DNA of 64,000 bases from Pectobacterium carotovorum (GTDB taxonomy: Bacteria > Pseudomonadota > Gammaproteobacteria > Enterobacterales > Enterobacteriaceae): the NCBI GenBank assembly GCA_016415585.1, contig CP066552.1, forward strand, positions 4,340,001 through 4,404,000, in the 5' to 3' direction. Under the pieces are notes generated by a model. That model was not told where the DNA came from. It saw only the letters and a program-made list of their open reading frames with translations, and made no database searches. Shown here one piece after another: positions 8,352 through 18,370 of this stretch. Numbering within the stretch: position 1 is the first letter of the stretch; each line of letters starts with the position of its first letter. The translations under genes and the position numbers were made by a program.

Positions 8352-10008
8352 GACGATCCTCCTGACTGTCGCTGGCCGTCAGGCCGCACAATCCCTGATA
8401 AATCCAACTGGTAAACTCGCTTTCGCGCAGCGCATTGCCCCACGCAATCGGGCGAATGCCTTTCCAGCGTTCGTTCAAAAACTGGCTGAGCTGCGTGAGC
8501 GACTGCTCCGGCGTCGCGGTACCCAAACGGCACAGCAGACCCGCCGCACGACAGGCGCACAGCTCCCCCTGACAGGTGCCCATACCCACGCGAGTGCGTC
8601 GACGTAAATCAATCAGGTTATTCACCTGCAACGACTCCACAGCGTAGCGCACTTCCCCCGCCGTCACCGCCTCACATTCACACACTAGGCTGCGATCCAG
8701 ACGCTCACCGGACAGCATTCGTCCTGCTCGTTCACCGTGACGATAAATCGCCGAACCGCGCAGCGGTGCAGATAACGGTTTTGCCACAGGATAAGCAGAC
8801 AGGGCGTGAGGGGCAGATTTCACTTCCTCCAGCGATTCAGAACCGGGCAGCGGCGTCTGTGCCGTCGAGCAGGCCACGTCATGACCCAGTTTTTTGCAGA
8901 TGGCGTCAGTCACCCATTCCGCCATAAGGCGGTAGGTCATCAGCTTGCCGCCGGTGATGGTAATAAATCCTTCCAGCCCGTCGCGGATGGCATGGTCGAG
9001 CAGCACAATACCGCGGCTCACGCTACGCCCGCTGGGGTCACTATCGCTGGCAACCAACGGTCGGACGCCCGCATAGGCACGTAGAATGCGCGTACTCGCC
9101 AACGTCGGTGCCAGCATCGAGCCTTCCCGCATCAGCGTTTCCACCTCGGCAGGCGTCACCAGCATGTTGTCGATTTGATCGTAATCGATGTGAGTTGAGG
9201 TGGTACCAATCAGCGAAATGGTATCGCCCGGCACCAAAATGTCGGCATCCGCCGGCTTACGGCAGCGGTTGATCACCATGTTGTTAATGCGGTGTCCAAG
9301 AATCAGTAGCGCGCCTTTTGCCGGGAACATGCGCACGCGCAGATCGGCATATTCCGCAATGTGTTGCCCCCAAATACCGCCCGCGTTGACCACCACCTGT
9401 GCATAGATTTCTGTTTCTATACCTTTTTTATGGTCGAAAACGCGCACACCGGTAATACGGTCGCCCTGACGAATCAGCCCGATAACCTCATGATAGGTCA
9501 GCACTTCCGCACCGTGCTCGCAGGCATCAATCATGTTGGCCGCCGTCAGGCGAAAGGGATCGACGGAGCCATCCGGCACACGCACCGCGCCAATCAGCGC
9601 TGGGTTTGCCGCCGGTTCCAGCCGTAGCGCTTCCTGTGGATCCAACGCCTGAGCGTGAATCCCAGCCTGCTGGCAGGCGGTAATAAACTGCGCCTGCCAG
9701 CCGAGATCGTCTTCTGGCAAGGTGATAAACAGACCGTCGGTAGGCTCAATACAGTGGCGAGCAATCCGCCGGAGAATCTGGTTTTCTTCAATACATTCGC
9801 GGGCAGACTCGCCATCGGTTACCGCATAGCGGGCGCCGCTGTGTAATAAGCCGTGATTACGCCCGGTCGCCCCGGTCGCAATGTCATAACGTTCAAGCAG
9901 CAGGCAGCGCAGTCCGCGCAGAGCACAGTCTCGTGCTGTACCCGCACCCGTCGCACCACCGCCGATGACAACCACGTCAGTTTCACGCCAGTTCCCCATG
10001 TTTTTCAT
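8341..10008 (-). CDS. glpA: Anaerobic glycerol-3-phosphate dehydrogenase, catalytic subunit A
   Basis: This is the FAD-containing catalytic subunit of the GlpABC complex, which works with fumarate or nitrate respiration. The 555-residue protein has the FAD-binding loop VVIGGGATGAGTARDCA near residue 14. It also has a C-terminal BFD-like iron-sulfur segment with the cysteines of VCECEAVTAGEV and GMGTCQGELCACRAAG. It is the first gene of glpABC and diverges from glpT across a 314-base region with CRP and GlpR sites. Sequence and length match E. coli GlpA closely. Confidence 0.97.
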   Translation of the reverse strand: MKNMGNWRETDVVVIGGGATGAGTARDCALRGLRCLLLERYDIATGATGRNHGLLHSGARYAVTDGESARECIEENQILRRIARHCIEPTDGLFITLPEDDLGWQAQFITACQQAGIHAQALDPQEALRLEPAANPALIGAVRVPDGSVDPFRLTAANMIDACEHGAEVLTYHEVIGLIRQGDRITGVRVFDHKKGIETEIYAQVVVNAGGIWGQHIAEYADLRVRMFPAKGALLILGHRINNMVINRCRKPADADILVPGDTISLIGTTSTHIDYDQIDNMLVTPAEVETLMREGSMLAPTLASTRILRAYAGVRPLVASDSDPSGRSVSRGIVLLDHAIRDGLEGFITITGGKLMTYRLMAEWVTDAICKKLGHDVACSTAQTPLPGSESLEEVKSAPHALSAYPVAKPLSAPLRGSAIYRHGERAGRMLSGERLDRSLVCECEAVTAGEVRYAVESLQVNNLIDLRRRTRVGMGTCQGELCACRAAGLLCRLGTATPEQSLTQLSQFLNERWKGIRPIAWGNALRESEFTSWIYQGLCGLTASDSQEDRHAL

Positions 10009-10132
10009 TCTGCTCTCACTTCAGGCGGAGGGTATACATGTTGCTATTGGGACACAGAAAGAAGGGTTAATGTTTGATAAAGAGCAAAAACGAACACTAA
10101 ACGAAAATAAAGTGGGATTTAAAAACAATAAG

Positions 10133-10148
10133 TGTGATTTAGGTCACT
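10133..10148. promoter_or_regulatory. CRP binding site in the glpA-glpT control region
   Basis: TGTGATTTAGGTCACT matches TGTGA-N6-TCACA with one mismatch. It lies near the middle of the divergent region, as expected for joint CRP activation of glpABC and glpTQ. Confidence 0.7.
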
Positions 10149-10268
10149 AAAACCACACTGTGGAATTTTCCTATTCTGTTAACATGAGCGCAAAAATCGT
10201 CACAGTTTCATAAAAGTGTAACATTAGCGTCATGAATCACACTCATTTGCACGCTATCCCCTTACAAT

Positions 10269-10288
10269 AACGTTCGTAATAGAACAAA
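10269..10288. promoter_or_regulatory. Probable GlpR operator upstream of glpT
   Basis: AACGTTCGTAATAGAACAAA resembles the GlpR consensus TATGTTCGATAACGAACATA and lies 35 bases before glpT. Weaker look-alikes are at about 10069-10089 (TTTGATAAAGAGCAAA) and 10088-10105 (around ACGAACACTAAACGA), nearer glpA. GlpR with several sites would repress both directions until glycerol-3-phosphate is present. Confidence 0.6.
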
Positions 10289-10322
10289 AAAGCTATCGTT
10301 TTTTTTCGTATTGGAGATATCT

Positions 10323-11672
10323 ATGCTGAGTATTTTTAGGCCCGCAGCCCACCAGCCGCGCGTGTCGCAAGAACACGTTGATCCGCTCTATCGCCGCCTG
10401 CGCTGGCAGATTTTCATGGGGATCTTTTTTGGCTACGCCGCCTACTATCTGGTGCGTAAAAACTTCGCACTCGCCATGCCTTATCTGATTGAACAGGGCT
10501 TCTCACGCGGCGATCTTGGCTTTGCGCTGTCCGGCATTTCCATCGCCTACGGCTTTTCCAAATTCATCATGGGGTCGATATCTGACCGCTCTAACCCGCG
10601 CGTGTTTCTGCCTGCGGGTCTGATTCTGTCAGGTGCGGTCATGCTGTTCATGGGCTTCGTGCCGTGGGCAACGTCCAGCATTGCGATTATGTTCGTCCTG
10701 CTGTTCCTGTGCGGATGGTTCCAGGGTATGGGTTGGCCGCCGTGCGGACGTACGATGGTTCACTGGTGGTCGCAGAAAGAACGTGGTGGCATCGTGTCCG
10801 TATGGAACTGTGCTCACAACGTCGGCGGTGGTATTCCTCCTCTGCTGTTCCTGCTGGGTATGGCCTGGTTCAACGACTGGAAAGCAGCACTCTATATGCC
10901 GGCCTTCGCCGCCATTCTGATTGCCATGATCGCTTTTGCACTGATGCGTGACACGCCGCAATCCTGTGGTCTGCCACCGATTGAAGAGTACAAAAACGAT
11001 TATCCGGTTGATTACAATGAAAAAGCGGAAGAAGAACTGACGGCTAAGCAGATCTTCATGCAGTACGTTTTCCCCAACAAACTGCTGTGGTACATCGCGA
11101 TCGCCAACGTCTTCGTTTACCTGCTGCGTTACGGTATCCTCGACTGGTCACCGACCTACCTGAAGGAAGTTAAACACTTCGCACTGGATAAGTCTTCCTG
11201 GGCCTATTTCTTCTACGAATATGCGGGTATTCCGGGCACGCTGCTGTGCGGCTGGATGTCCGACAAGGTCTTCAAAGGCAACCGTGGTGCAACAGGCGTG
11301 TTCTTCATGACGCTGGTGACAATAGCAACTATCGTTTACTGGATGAACCCAGCCGGTAACCCGGGTGTGGACATGGCCTGTATGATCGTCATCGGCTTCC
11401 TGATTTACGGCCCAGTCATGCTGATTGGTCTGCATGCACTGGAACTGGCACCGAAAAAAGCAGCGGGTACCGCTGCGGGCTTCACCGGCCTGTTCGGCTA
11501 CCTCGGCGGTTCTGTTGCCGCTAGCGCCATCGTCGGCTACACCGTTGACTTCTTCGGTTGGGACGGCGGCTTTATAGTCATGATCGGCGGCAGCATTCTG
11601 GCTGTACTTCTGCTGGTTGTTGTTATGCTGAATGAGAAAAAGCATAAAGCAGAGTTAGCCAACCGCGCCTAA
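10323..11672 (+). CDS. glpT: Glycerol-3-phosphate:phosphate antiporter
   Basis: GlpT imports glycerol-3-phosphate, and also fosfomycin, in exchange for phosphate. The start giving [10 protein letters not shown] is preceded by TTGGAG and matches E. coli GlpT; an in-frame start 12 bases upstream has no better support. The 449-residue MFS protein has the organophosphate-antiporter signature [19 protein letters not shown] and the conserved [15 protein letters not shown]. It forms an operon with glpQ, with a hairpin between the two genes. Confidence 0.97.
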   Translation: MLSIFRPAAHQPRVSQEHVDPLYRRLRWQIFMGIFFGYAAYYLVRKNFALAMPYLIEQGFSRGDLGFALSGISIAYGFSKFIMGSISDRSNPRVFLPAGLILSGAVMLFMGFVPWATSSIAIMFVLLFLCGWFQGMGWPPCGRTMVHWWSQKERGGIVSVWNCAHNVGGGIPPLLFLLGMAWFNDWKAALYMPAFAAILIAMIAFALMRDTPQSCGLPPIEEYKNDYPVDYNEKAEEELTAKQIFMQYVFPNKLLWYIAIANVFVYLLRYGILDWSPTYLKEVKHFALDKSSWAYFFYEYAGIPGTLLCGWMSDKVFKGNRGATGVFFMTLVTIATIVYWMNPAGNPGVDMACMIVIGFLIYGPVMLIGLHALELAPKKAAGTAAGFTGLFGYLGGSVAASAIVGYTVDFFGWDGGFIVMIGGSILAVLLLVVVMLNEKKHKAELANRA

Positions 11673-11695
11673 CCCGCTCTTGTAAGCATCCCTCT

Positions 11696-11726
11696 GGCGG
11701 CGTCCTGATGACGCCGCCTTTCTCTC
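11696..11726 (+). terminator. Intercistronic terminator-like hairpin between glpT and glpQ
   Basis: GGCGGCGTC and GACGCCGCC form a 9-bp GC-rich stem with a 5-base loop, followed by TTTCTCTC. The weak T tract and the following glpQ ribosome site suggest partial termination or mRNA stabilisation rather than a full stop. Confidence 0.65.
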
Positions 11727-11747
11727 AACAGAAAGAGGTTTGATCGC

Positions 11748-12815
11748 ATGAACGTTACTGTAACATCCCTACTCTCCGCCCTCGCGCTCTCCGTATCCTT
11801 TAGTGCTTTCGCTTCATCTACCGACAAAATCGTTATTGCCCACCGCGGTACCAGCGGCTATCTGCCCGAGCATACGCTTCCGGCGAAAGCGATGGCCTAC
11901 GCTCAGGGGGCCGATTATCTGGAGCAAGATCTGGTGCTCACCAAAGATAACGCGCTCATTGTCCTGCATGATCACTATCTGGATCGCGTGACCGACGTGG
12001 CAGAACGCTTTCCGCAGCGCGCCCGCAAAGATGGACGCTTTTACGCCATCGATTTCACGCTGAAAGAAATCAAGTCACTGAAATTTACCGAAGGGTTCGA
12101 CATCAAAGACGGCAAGCAGGTACAGAGCTACCCGAACCGTTTTCCGATGTGGAAATCCGACTTCCGTATTCATACCTTTCAGGAAGAAATTGAATTTATT
12201 CAGGGGCTGAACCACTCAACTGGCAAAAACATCGGACTCTATCCCGAAATCAAAGCGCCGTGGTTTCACCATCAGGAAGGAAAAGACATCGCGCGCGAAA
12301 CGCTGGCCGTGTTGAAGCAGTATGGCTATACGAAAAAAAGCGATAAGGTCTTCCTGCAATCGTTTGATGTTGCCGAGCTAAAGCGCATCAAAACCGAATT
12401 GCAGCCGCAGATGAAGATGGATCTGAACCTGATTCAACTGATTGCCTATACCGACTGGCATGAAACCTACGAGAAGCAGGCCGATGGAACGTGGGCGAAT
12501 TACCACTACGACTGGATGCAAAAGCCCGGCGCTATGCAGCAAATTGCGACCTATGCCGACGGTATTGGCCCGGACTATCACATGCTCGTCCAGAAAGGTT
12601 CGACGCCTGACAGCATCACCTTTACCGACATGGTGAAGGAAGCCCATCAGCATAAACTTCAGGTACACCCGTTTACGACAAGAGCCGACAGGCTACCGGC
12701 GTACGCCAAGGATATCGATCGTCTCTACGACATCCTCTACTATCAGGCGGATGTTGACGGCCTGTTCACCGACTTTCCCGACAAAGCGGTCGATTTCCTG
12801 AAAAAACCGCGCTGA
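11748..12815 (+). CDS. glpQ: Periplasmic glycerophosphodiester phosphodiesterase
   Basis: GlpQ hydrolyses deacylated phospholipids such as glycerophosphocholine in the periplasm, supplying glycerol-3-phosphate to GlpT. The 355-residue protein starts with a hydrophobic signal segment, with likely cleavage after SAFA (about residue 22). The catalytic IAHRGTSGYLPEHT motif follows, then the metal and acid residues of DYLEQDLV and LHDHYLDRVTDV. The n-region (MNVTVTS) lacks the usual lysine or arginine, which is odd for a signal peptide. No better in-frame start is visible. AGAGG precedes the ATG. Confidence 0.95.
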   Translation: MNVTVTSLLSALALSVSFSAFASSTDKIVIAHRGTSGYLPEHTLPAKAMAYAQGADYLEQDLVLTKDNALIVLHDHYLDRVTDVAERFPQRARKDGRFYAIDFTLKEIKSLKFTEGFDIKDGKQVQSYPNRFPMWKSDFRIHTFQEEIEFIQGLNHSTGKNIGLYPEIKAPWFHHQEGKDIARETLAVLKQYGYTKKSDKVFLQSFDVAELKRIKTELQPQMKMDLNLIQLIAYTDWHETYEKQADGTWANYHYDWMQKPGAMQQIATYADGIGPDYHMLVQKGSTPDSITFTDMVKEAHQHKLQVHPFTTRADRLPAYAKDIDRLYDILYYQADVDGLFTDFPDKAVDFLKKPR

Positions 12816-12837
12816 AGCGCTAATACTGATCGCTTAA

Positions 12838-12968
12838 GCATGGATTTAGAGGGAAACACGATGATGATGCTCCCGCAGGGATGCCTCGCACCGTGGTCGC
12901 CCTCGGTATCTCGATCCTTAAACAATCGCTGAGGCTCAGCTTTCCCATCGGGCACGGTGTGCCCGATG
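12838..12968. repeat. Candidate dispersed palindromic element downstream of glpQ
   Basis: The glpQ-yigL gap holds a structured stretch unlike a simple terminator. It contains GCTGAG-G-CTCAGC and a 10-bp stem CATCGGGCAC-GGT-GTGCCCGATG (12946-12968), with no T tract on either strand. It also contains a 24-codon open frame (ATG at 12841) with an internal start at 12862 preceded by AGAGGG, ending at the TGA in CGCTGAGG. I read it as a probable lineage-specific intergenic repeat. That rests on a vague memory of similar text in Pectobacterium and on its structure; only one copy is in this window. Confidence 0.4.
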
Positions 12969-12993
12969 ATGCGTTGGCTCGATAACACATCGA

Positions 12994-13794
12994 TTATTTC
13001 AGAAACAGTTCACGCAGGTAATTCGGCACCGCGCTGTCCGCGTTAGAGCCAATCACTTCGCGATCCGGCAGCATATCTTTCAGGCGCTGATGCGCGTTCT
13101 GCATCACACAGCCTTTTCCGGCCATCGACAGCATTTCGTAGTCGTTCATGCCATCACCAAACGCCACGCACTCTTTGAGCGAGAAGCCGATAATCTTCGC
13201 CACCTGCTCCAACGCATGGCCTTTAGACACGCCGCCCGCCATCACTTCCAGACAGGTCAGCGTCGAAAAGCTCACGTTGACGCGGTCACCCCAGCGCGCG
13301 TTGATCGCTTCTTCCAGCGGCAACAGCTGTTCATGGGAATCGCAGGTAAAGAACACTTTGCTGACGCCATCGGTTTCGAGCAGGGCAGGCTCGAACAGCT
13401 TGTATTTAAAGATCGACTCTTTGAAGAAACGTTCTTCTTCCGCACGCGGACGGTTCATAAACCACTCATCATCGCGGTAAACGTGCGTCAGCATATCGGG
13501 GTTATTGTGTACGACGCTGTAAAGGTCGCGGGCAATGTCCTGATCCAGATTGTGGCTGAAAATCAGCTCGCCCTGCGAGTTGTGCACACGCGCACCATTC
13601 GAGGTAATCATAAACGCGCTGATGCCGAGGTTATCGCGGATCTGCGCGACATCCATGTGATGCCGTCCGGTAGCGAACACAAAGTGAATCCCTTTTTCCG
13701 TCAGCAGCCTGAGGGTTTCTTTCGCATAGGGGGACAGCGAGTGGTCAGGTGACAGCAGTGTGCCATCTAAATCGGAAGCAACGACATGGTACAT
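12994..13794 (-). CDS. yigL: HAD-superfamily (Cof type) phosphatase YigL
   Basis: This is a 266-residue Cof-type HAD phosphatase. E. coli YigL removes phosphate from pyridoxal phosphate and sugar phosphates and is a target of the small RNA SgrS. The nucleophile motif DLDGTLL (residues 8-14), the motif II segment ITSNGARV, and the terminal FGDGMNDYEML are intact. It lies after pldB as in E. coli, 103 bases away. Confidence 0.94.
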   Translation of the reverse strand: MYHVVASDLDGTLLSPDHSLSPYAKETLRLLTEKGIHFVFATGRHHMDVAQIRDNLGISAFMITSNGARVHNSQGELIFSHNLDQDIARDLYSVVHNNPDMLTHVYRDDEWFMNRPRAEEERFFKESIFKYKLFEPALLETDGVSKVFFTCDSHEQLLPLEEAINARWGDRVNVSFSTLTCLEVMAGGVSKGHALEQVAKIIGFSLKECVAFGDGMNDYEMLSMAGKGCVMQNAHQRLKDMLPDREVIGSNADSAVPNYLRELFLK

Positions 13795-13857
13795 AGCGAT
13801 GAGATCTCACTTCTGGTGTGTTGCGGCGGCACCCGCCGCAAAAAAATTAACGAAGTT

Positions 13858-13888
13858 GCTGGCAGCGTCCGTTGAACGGCCTGCCAGC
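13858..13888 (-). terminator. Possible terminator after pldB
   Basis: GCTGGCAG pairs with CTGCCAGC, with an inner CCGTT/AACGG helix, 10 bases past the pldB stop. On the reverse strand a T-rich run follows only after about 12 bases. The hairpin is clear; its role as terminator is uncertain. Confidence 0.4.
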
Positions 13889-13897
13889 AGGCTAAAA

Positions 13898-14935
13898 TTA
13901 ATGATAACGCGCAAAGTGCGCCAGAATCAGCGCAAATGCCTGAGCGCGGAGGTTATCCGTTTCAAAGAGAATTTCATGCCGCGCACCGTGGATAACCTGC
14001 AAAACACCGTTTGAATTGGCGTTACCGCTTTGTGCCAGTGCCTGACAAAACGCATTCTGGCTGCGGTTATCCACCACGCGCTCTTCTCCCGCCTGTAACA
14101 GCAGAAGCGGCGTGGTGACGGCGCTGGCCTGAGCCAGTAGCTGTTTCCCCGTCAGTATCGCCTCTCGCACCCAATGATAGGTGGGGCCGCCGATGCGTAA
14201 ATCCGGTGAATCCGCATAAAAGCGAATACCGCGCTGGTAGCGTTCACGGCTGTGCGTCAGCACATTCATCCGGTAAGGCAAAGGACGCCATTGCCCAGTG
14301 CCGATAGCGTAGTAATCACGTATTGCTGGGCGACGCTCCGCCCAATCGACGATCCAGCCAGCAACGCAGTGAGGAAGCGGCAAACGAATACCAAACATCG
14401 GCGCGCACAGCGCCACGGCATCAAACGTTTCAGGTTGGCGGATCAAAAGCTGCGCCAGAATCGCCCCACCCATTGAATGCGCCAAGGCAAACCGGCGGGT
14501 ATAGTGTTTCGGGCCAATATGCTGCTGACACAGCATTTCGGCATCATCGACATAGTCACTAAAGCGCAGCACGTGTCCACGGTGGCCGTCTTGCAATACT
14601 CGCCCCGACCGCCCTTGCCCACGGTGATCCATGATGAGCACATCATAGCCGCTATGAAAGAGATCGTAAGCCACTTCGCTATATTTGACATAGCTTTCGA
14701 TACGGCCTGAAAAGACAACGACAATTTTGTCGTGCTGCGGCGCAGTAAAGCGAACGAACCGGATCGGCACATCGTCTACGCCAGAGAATTCGCCCTCTTC
14801 GCGCTGACGCCAGAAATCCAGTAATTCTCCGGTCGCAAAAGCGGCAAACTGCGCTTCTCGCGTTAACAGGTTCGAGGTTAACCATTCGGGCGTTAACCGT
14901 TCCGACGTAAACAACGTATTGTGGCGTTGAATCAT
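13898..14935 (-). CDS. pldB: Lysophospholipase L2
   Basis: PldB cleaves lysophospholipids at the inner membrane. The start giving MIQRHNTLFTS is preceded by a strong GGAGGG site. The frame is open further upstream, but that stretch does not match the family. The 345-residue protein is an alpha/beta hydrolase: DHRGQGRSGR precedes the nucleophile elbow LAHSMGGAI, with acid and histidine residues near GEERVVDNR and GARHEILFE. It diverges from rhtB by 128 bases. Confidence 0.93.
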   Translation of the reverse strand: MIQRHNTLFTSERLTPEWLTSNLLTREAQFAAFATGELLDFWRQREEGEFSGVDDVPIRFVRFTAPQHDKIVVVFSGRIESYVKYSEVAYDLFHSGYDVLIMDHRGQGRSGRVLQDGHRGHVLRFSDYVDDAEMLCQQHIGPKHYTRRFALAHSMGGAILAQLLIRQPETFDAVALCAPMFGIRLPLPHCVAGWIVDWAERRPAIRDYYAIGTGQWRPLPYRMNVLTHSRERYQRGIRFYADSPDLRIGGPTYHWVREAILTGKQLLAQASAVTTPLLLLQAGEERVVDNRSQNAFCQALAQSGNANSNGVLQVIHGARHEILFETDNLRAQAFALILAHFARYH

Positions 14936-15063
14936 CACACCCTCCGGTGACGCGGGAAAAAAAGCTAGCGGAAGAACATGACAAGCTGTGGAGCACAAGC
15001 GTATTGTGACATAAAAAACAGACAGACTCTCGTAATACAGAACGTGATTCAGGGGCATGCTTC

Positions 15064-15684
15064 ATGACATTGGACTGGTGGTTAACTTACTTACTCACAA
15101 CGCTTATTCTCAGCCTGTCGCCCGGCTCTGGTGCCATCAACACCATGAGCACCGGAATTAGCCACGGCTATCGCGGTGCGGCGGCCTCGATCTGTGGTTT
15201 ACAGGTCGGGCTAGCGATTCATATCGTGTTGGTCGGCATTGGGCTAGGCGCGTTGCTTAACCAATCTGTACTGGCTTTCGATGTACTGAAATGGCTGGGC
15301 GCGGCGTATCTGATTTGGCTGGGAATTCAGCAGTGGCGCGCCGCAGGCGCACTTGACCTTCAGGCGATCGCCAGCGCTATGCCGCGTCGCAGGCTCTTTA
15401 AACGTGCGGTGCTGGTGAATCTGACCAACCCGAAAAGCATCGTGTTTCTGGCGGCGCTGTTCCCGCAATTCATTATCCCCCACCAGCCGCAGGCCGCACA
15501 GTATCTGGTATTGGGCATCACCACCGTTGTGGTCGATATCATCGTGATGATTGGCTACGCCACGCTAGCCACGCGTATCGCTGGGTGGCTGAAAGGCCCA
15601 CGACAGATGAAGACACTCAACCGGATATTCGGATCGCTGTTCGTGCTGGTCGGCGCGTTACTCGCCACGGCGAGAAAGGCCTGA
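15064..15684 (+). CDS. rhtB: Homoserine/homoserine lactone efflux protein
   Basis: This is a 206-residue LysE-superfamily exporter of the inner membrane, nearly collinear with E. coli RhtB. The family start [13 protein letters not shown] (from about residue 19) and [19 protein letters not shown] (from about residue 119) are intact, with about six membrane helices. It exports homoserine, homoserine lactone and possibly other amino acids. It converges with rhtC over a 56-base gap containing an 8-bp hairpin GTGCGCCG/CGGCGCAC (15693-15718). Confidence 0.94.
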   Translation: MTLDWWLTYLLTTLILSLSPGSGAINTMSTGISHGYRGAAASICGLQVGLAIHIVLVGIGLGALLNQSVLAFDVLKWLGAAYLIWLGIQQWRAAGALDLQAIASAMPRRRLFKRAVLVNLTNPKSIVFLAALFPQFIIPHQPQAAQYLVLGITTVVVDIIVMIGYATLATRIAGWLKGPRQMKTLNRIFGSLFVLVGALLATARKA

Positions 15685-15740
15685 TGAAGGCAGTGCGCCG
15701 TATCGGCTAGCGGCGCACGCCTATCGTTCAGAGGGAAAGG

Positions 15741-16364
15741 TTAGCGAGAGAAAATCAGGTGCAGGCCGAACCCAGTAAACAACACGCCCGCCACGCCATC
15801 CACCCATTTAGCCAAACGCTGATAGCCACGACGCATTGCCGGTAGGGCAAAAACCATCGCGACCAGGCTGAACCAGATCAGCGTTTCAATCGAGATCAGT
15901 GCGAACAAGCCCCAACGCGCGCCGCTGCCGATGCTGTCGCCAACAAACAGCGAGAACACGCTGCCGAAATAGATCAGCGCCTTCGGGTTAGCCAGATTCG
16001 TCAATAATCCACGCATGAAGGTTTTACCGCGCTGAGGCAGTACCGCCGCCGTTTCCTGCGTGGTTTCTAACTGTGCTTTATTTCGTGCGGAGCGCAGCAT
16101 CTGCCAGCCCATCCAGCACAGGTACAGCCCGCCGCCGACGGTAACTGCCGTATGCAGCCAGGCCATTTTTTGCAACAGCAGATGCAGCCCCAGCAACGCG
16201 ATAGCCGCCCAAACCATAACGCCCAGCGAAATACCTAACACGCCCATCATCGCTTCACGGCGGGAACGGCTGGCCGCCGTTTGTGAAACGAAAAAGAAAT
16301 CCGGCCCTGGACTCATCAGCGCAATGAAATGCACCAGCGCCACCGTCATAAATAGCATCAGCAT
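15741..16364 (-). CDS. rhtC: Threonine efflux protein
   Basis: This is a 207-residue LysE-family exporter. The motif ALMSPGPDFFFVSQTA near the N-terminus and NLANPKALIYFGSVFSLFV in the middle identify RhtC, which exports threonine and homoserine in E. coli. It lies just downstream of recQ on the same strand, the E. coli order, and converges on rhtB. Confidence 0.94.
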   Translation of the reverse strand: MLMLFMTVALVHFIALMSPGPDFFFVSQTAASRSRREAMMGVLGISLGVMVWAAIALLGLHLLLQKMAWLHTAVTVGGGLYLCWMGWQMLRSARNKAQLETTQETAAVLPQRGKTFMRGLLTNLANPKALIYFGSVFSLFVGDSIGSGARWGLFALISIETLIWFSLVAMVFALPAMRRGYQRLAKWVDGVAGVLFTGFGLHLIFSR

Positions 16365-16408
16365 GTTGGTTTTCCTGTTTTTTTAAATGCAGTCAGACAA
16401 GACGAGCA

Positions 16409-18238
16409 TCACTCGTCATCATTATTATCGACATGATCGCGAATCATGTTCATGAAAGGCGCACCGAAACGTTCGAGTTTACGGTGTCCAACCCCGTTGA
16501 TATTCAGCAGTTCACCTGCGGTGATCGGCATCATTTCGGCCATCTCCAGCAGCGTGGCATCGCTGAACACCACGTAAGGCGGAATATTGTCTTCATCCGC
16601 GATGGATTTACGCAGTTTGCGCAATTTGGCAAACAGCTTACGATCGTAATTTCCACCGTACGATTTTTGATTGGCGCGGGGCTTCAGGTTAATCACACGC
16701 GGCACGGCCAGTTGTAGCGGCATTTCTCCCCGCAGTACCGGACGCGCAGATTCGGTAAGCTGTACAGCAGAATGCATTGTAATGTTCTGGTTCAGCAAGC
16801 CCAGATGAATCAGCTGGCGCAGCACGCTGACCCAGTGTTCCTGCGATTTCTCTTTACCAATACCGTAAACCGGCAGTTTGTCATGGCCGAAGTCACGGAT
16901 ACGCTGGTTATTCGCCCCGCGCAGCACCTCAACGATATACCCTAAACCAAAACGCTGCCCAACGCGGTATACGCAGGAGAGCGCTTTTTGCGCATCTACC
17001 AGCCCGTCATAGCGCTTCGGCGGATCGAGACAAATATCGCAGTTGCCGCAGGCCTGTTGACGTCCTTCACCGAAATAATTCAGCAACACCAGACGCCGGC
17101 AGGTTTGCGCTTCGGCAAATGCGCCCATCGCATTGAGCTTATGACGCTCGATATCCAACTGCGGCCCAGCCGATTTTTCTTCCAGACAACGACGCAGCCA
17201 CGCCATATCCGCTGGGTCGTAGAACAGCGCAGCTTCGGCGGCGAGGCCGTCACGTCCAGCTCGCCCCGTTTCCTGATAGTAGGATTCGATGTTGCGCGGA
17301 ATATCAAAATGCACCACGAACCGAACGTTAGGCTTGTTGATACCCATACCAAACGCCACAGTCGCCACGACTACTTGGAGATCGTCACGCAGGAACGCTT
17401 CCTGCACCTGTGCACGTCGTTCGTTATCCAATCCAGCGTGGTAAGCCCCTGCACTCAACCCACGCGCCTGCAAACGCGCGCTAATGTCCTCCACGCGGGA
17501 ACGGCTATTGCAGTAGATGATGCCACTTTTTCCACGCTGCGCCTGCACGAACATCCAGAGCTGGTCGAGCGGCTTGAACTTTTCCACCAGCGTGTAGCGA
17601 ATATTCGGGCGGTCAAAGCTGCTGATCTGAATCAGCGGCGACTGGAGATCCAACAGGCGAACGATATCGTTACGCGTGGCCTCGTCGGCGGTAGCGGTCA
17701 ACGCAATAAAAGGAAGATGAGGGAAGCGCTGTTTAATCTGCCCCAGCGTCCGGTATTCGGGGCGGAAATCGTGTCCCCATTGAGAAATGCAGTGCGCTTC
17801 ATCCACCGCGATCAGGGAAATCTGCCAATGGGCAAGATGATCGAGGAAGCTGTCCGTCGTCAGACGTTCCGGCGCAATATAAAGCAGCTTGATATGACCA
17901 GTACGACAACCTGCCATCACCTCAAGCTGCTGCTCGCGCGTCTGCGTCGAATTAAGGCAAGCGGCGGAGACACCATAGGCCTGAAGCTGATCGACCTGAT
18001 CTTTCATCAGAGAAATCAACGGGGACACCACCAGCGTCAGCCCGTCCATCACCAGCGCGGGGATTTGATAGCACAGCGATTTGCCGCCGCCTGTCGGCAT
18101 GATAACCAGACAATCTTGCCCACTGAGCGTCGCGCTGATAATTTCCTGCTGACCCGGTCGGAATTGCTGGTAGCCGAACGTGTCCCGCAGAACCTGAACC
18201 GCCAGCGCTTCCTTATTCAATACTTCCGCCGTAGACAC
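16409..18238 (-). CDS. recQ: ATP-dependent DNA helicase RecQ
   Basis: RecQ is a 3'-5' helicase of the RecF recombination pathway and of stalled-fork processing. The 609-residue protein has the RecQ motif 0 (FRPGQQEII), Walker A ([16 protein letters not shown]), the DEAH box in [19 protein letters not shown], and motif VI ([10 protein letters not shown]). It also has the zinc cysteines including CGNCDIC, a winged-helix region, and an HRDC domain in the last 80 residues ([21 protein letters not shown]). Length and order match E. coli RecQ. A long open frame on the opposite strand is a shadow. Confidence 0.97.
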   Translation of the reverse strand: MSTAEVLNKEALAVQVLRDTFGYQQFRPGQQEIISATLSGQDCLVIMPTGGGKSLCYQIPALVMDGLTLVVSPLISLMKDQVDQLQAYGVSAACLNSTQTREQQLEVMAGCRTGHIKLLYIAPERLTTDSFLDHLAHWQISLIAVDEAHCISQWGHDFRPEYRTLGQIKQRFPHLPFIALTATADEATRNDIVRLLDLQSPLIQISSFDRPNIRYTLVEKFKPLDQLWMFVQAQRGKSGIIYCNSRSRVEDISARLQARGLSAGAYHAGLDNERRAQVQEAFLRDDLQVVVATVAFGMGINKPNVRFVVHFDIPRNIESYYQETGRAGRDGLAAEAALFYDPADMAWLRRCLEEKSAGPQLDIERHKLNAMGAFAEAQTCRRLVLLNYFGEGRQQACGNCDICLDPPKRYDGLVDAQKALSCVYRVGQRFGLGYIVEVLRGANNQRIRDFGHDKLPVYGIGKEKSQEHWVSVLRQLIHLGLLNQNITMHSAVQLTESARPVLRGEMPLQLAVPRVINLKPRANQKSYGGNYDRKLFAKLRKLRKSIADEDNIPPYVVFSDATLLEMAEMMPITAGELLNINGVGHRKLERFGAPFMNMIRDHVDNNDDE

Positions 18239-18370
18239 GCCTTCCCCAATTCAATGAAATCAAACAGGCGCTATTTTCAGCGCCGTTGGGTAAAACTGCA
18301 ATCGTTAGTTTGGTAAAACGACAGGGCTAAAGCGGTAATCGCTAAAACCCCGATCGCGAAAACATGGTCG

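Noticed and set aside
13809..13848. Strong GC hairpin TTGCGGCGG/CCGCCGCAA between yigL and pldB as a terminator
   Set aside because: The A/T run is on the wrong side of the stem for pldB transcripts and there is no forward gene that would need it.
16988..18316. A 442-codon open frame on the forward strand
   Set aside because: It lies antisense to recQ, has no recognisable domain, and recQ on the other strand is complete with all helicase motifs.
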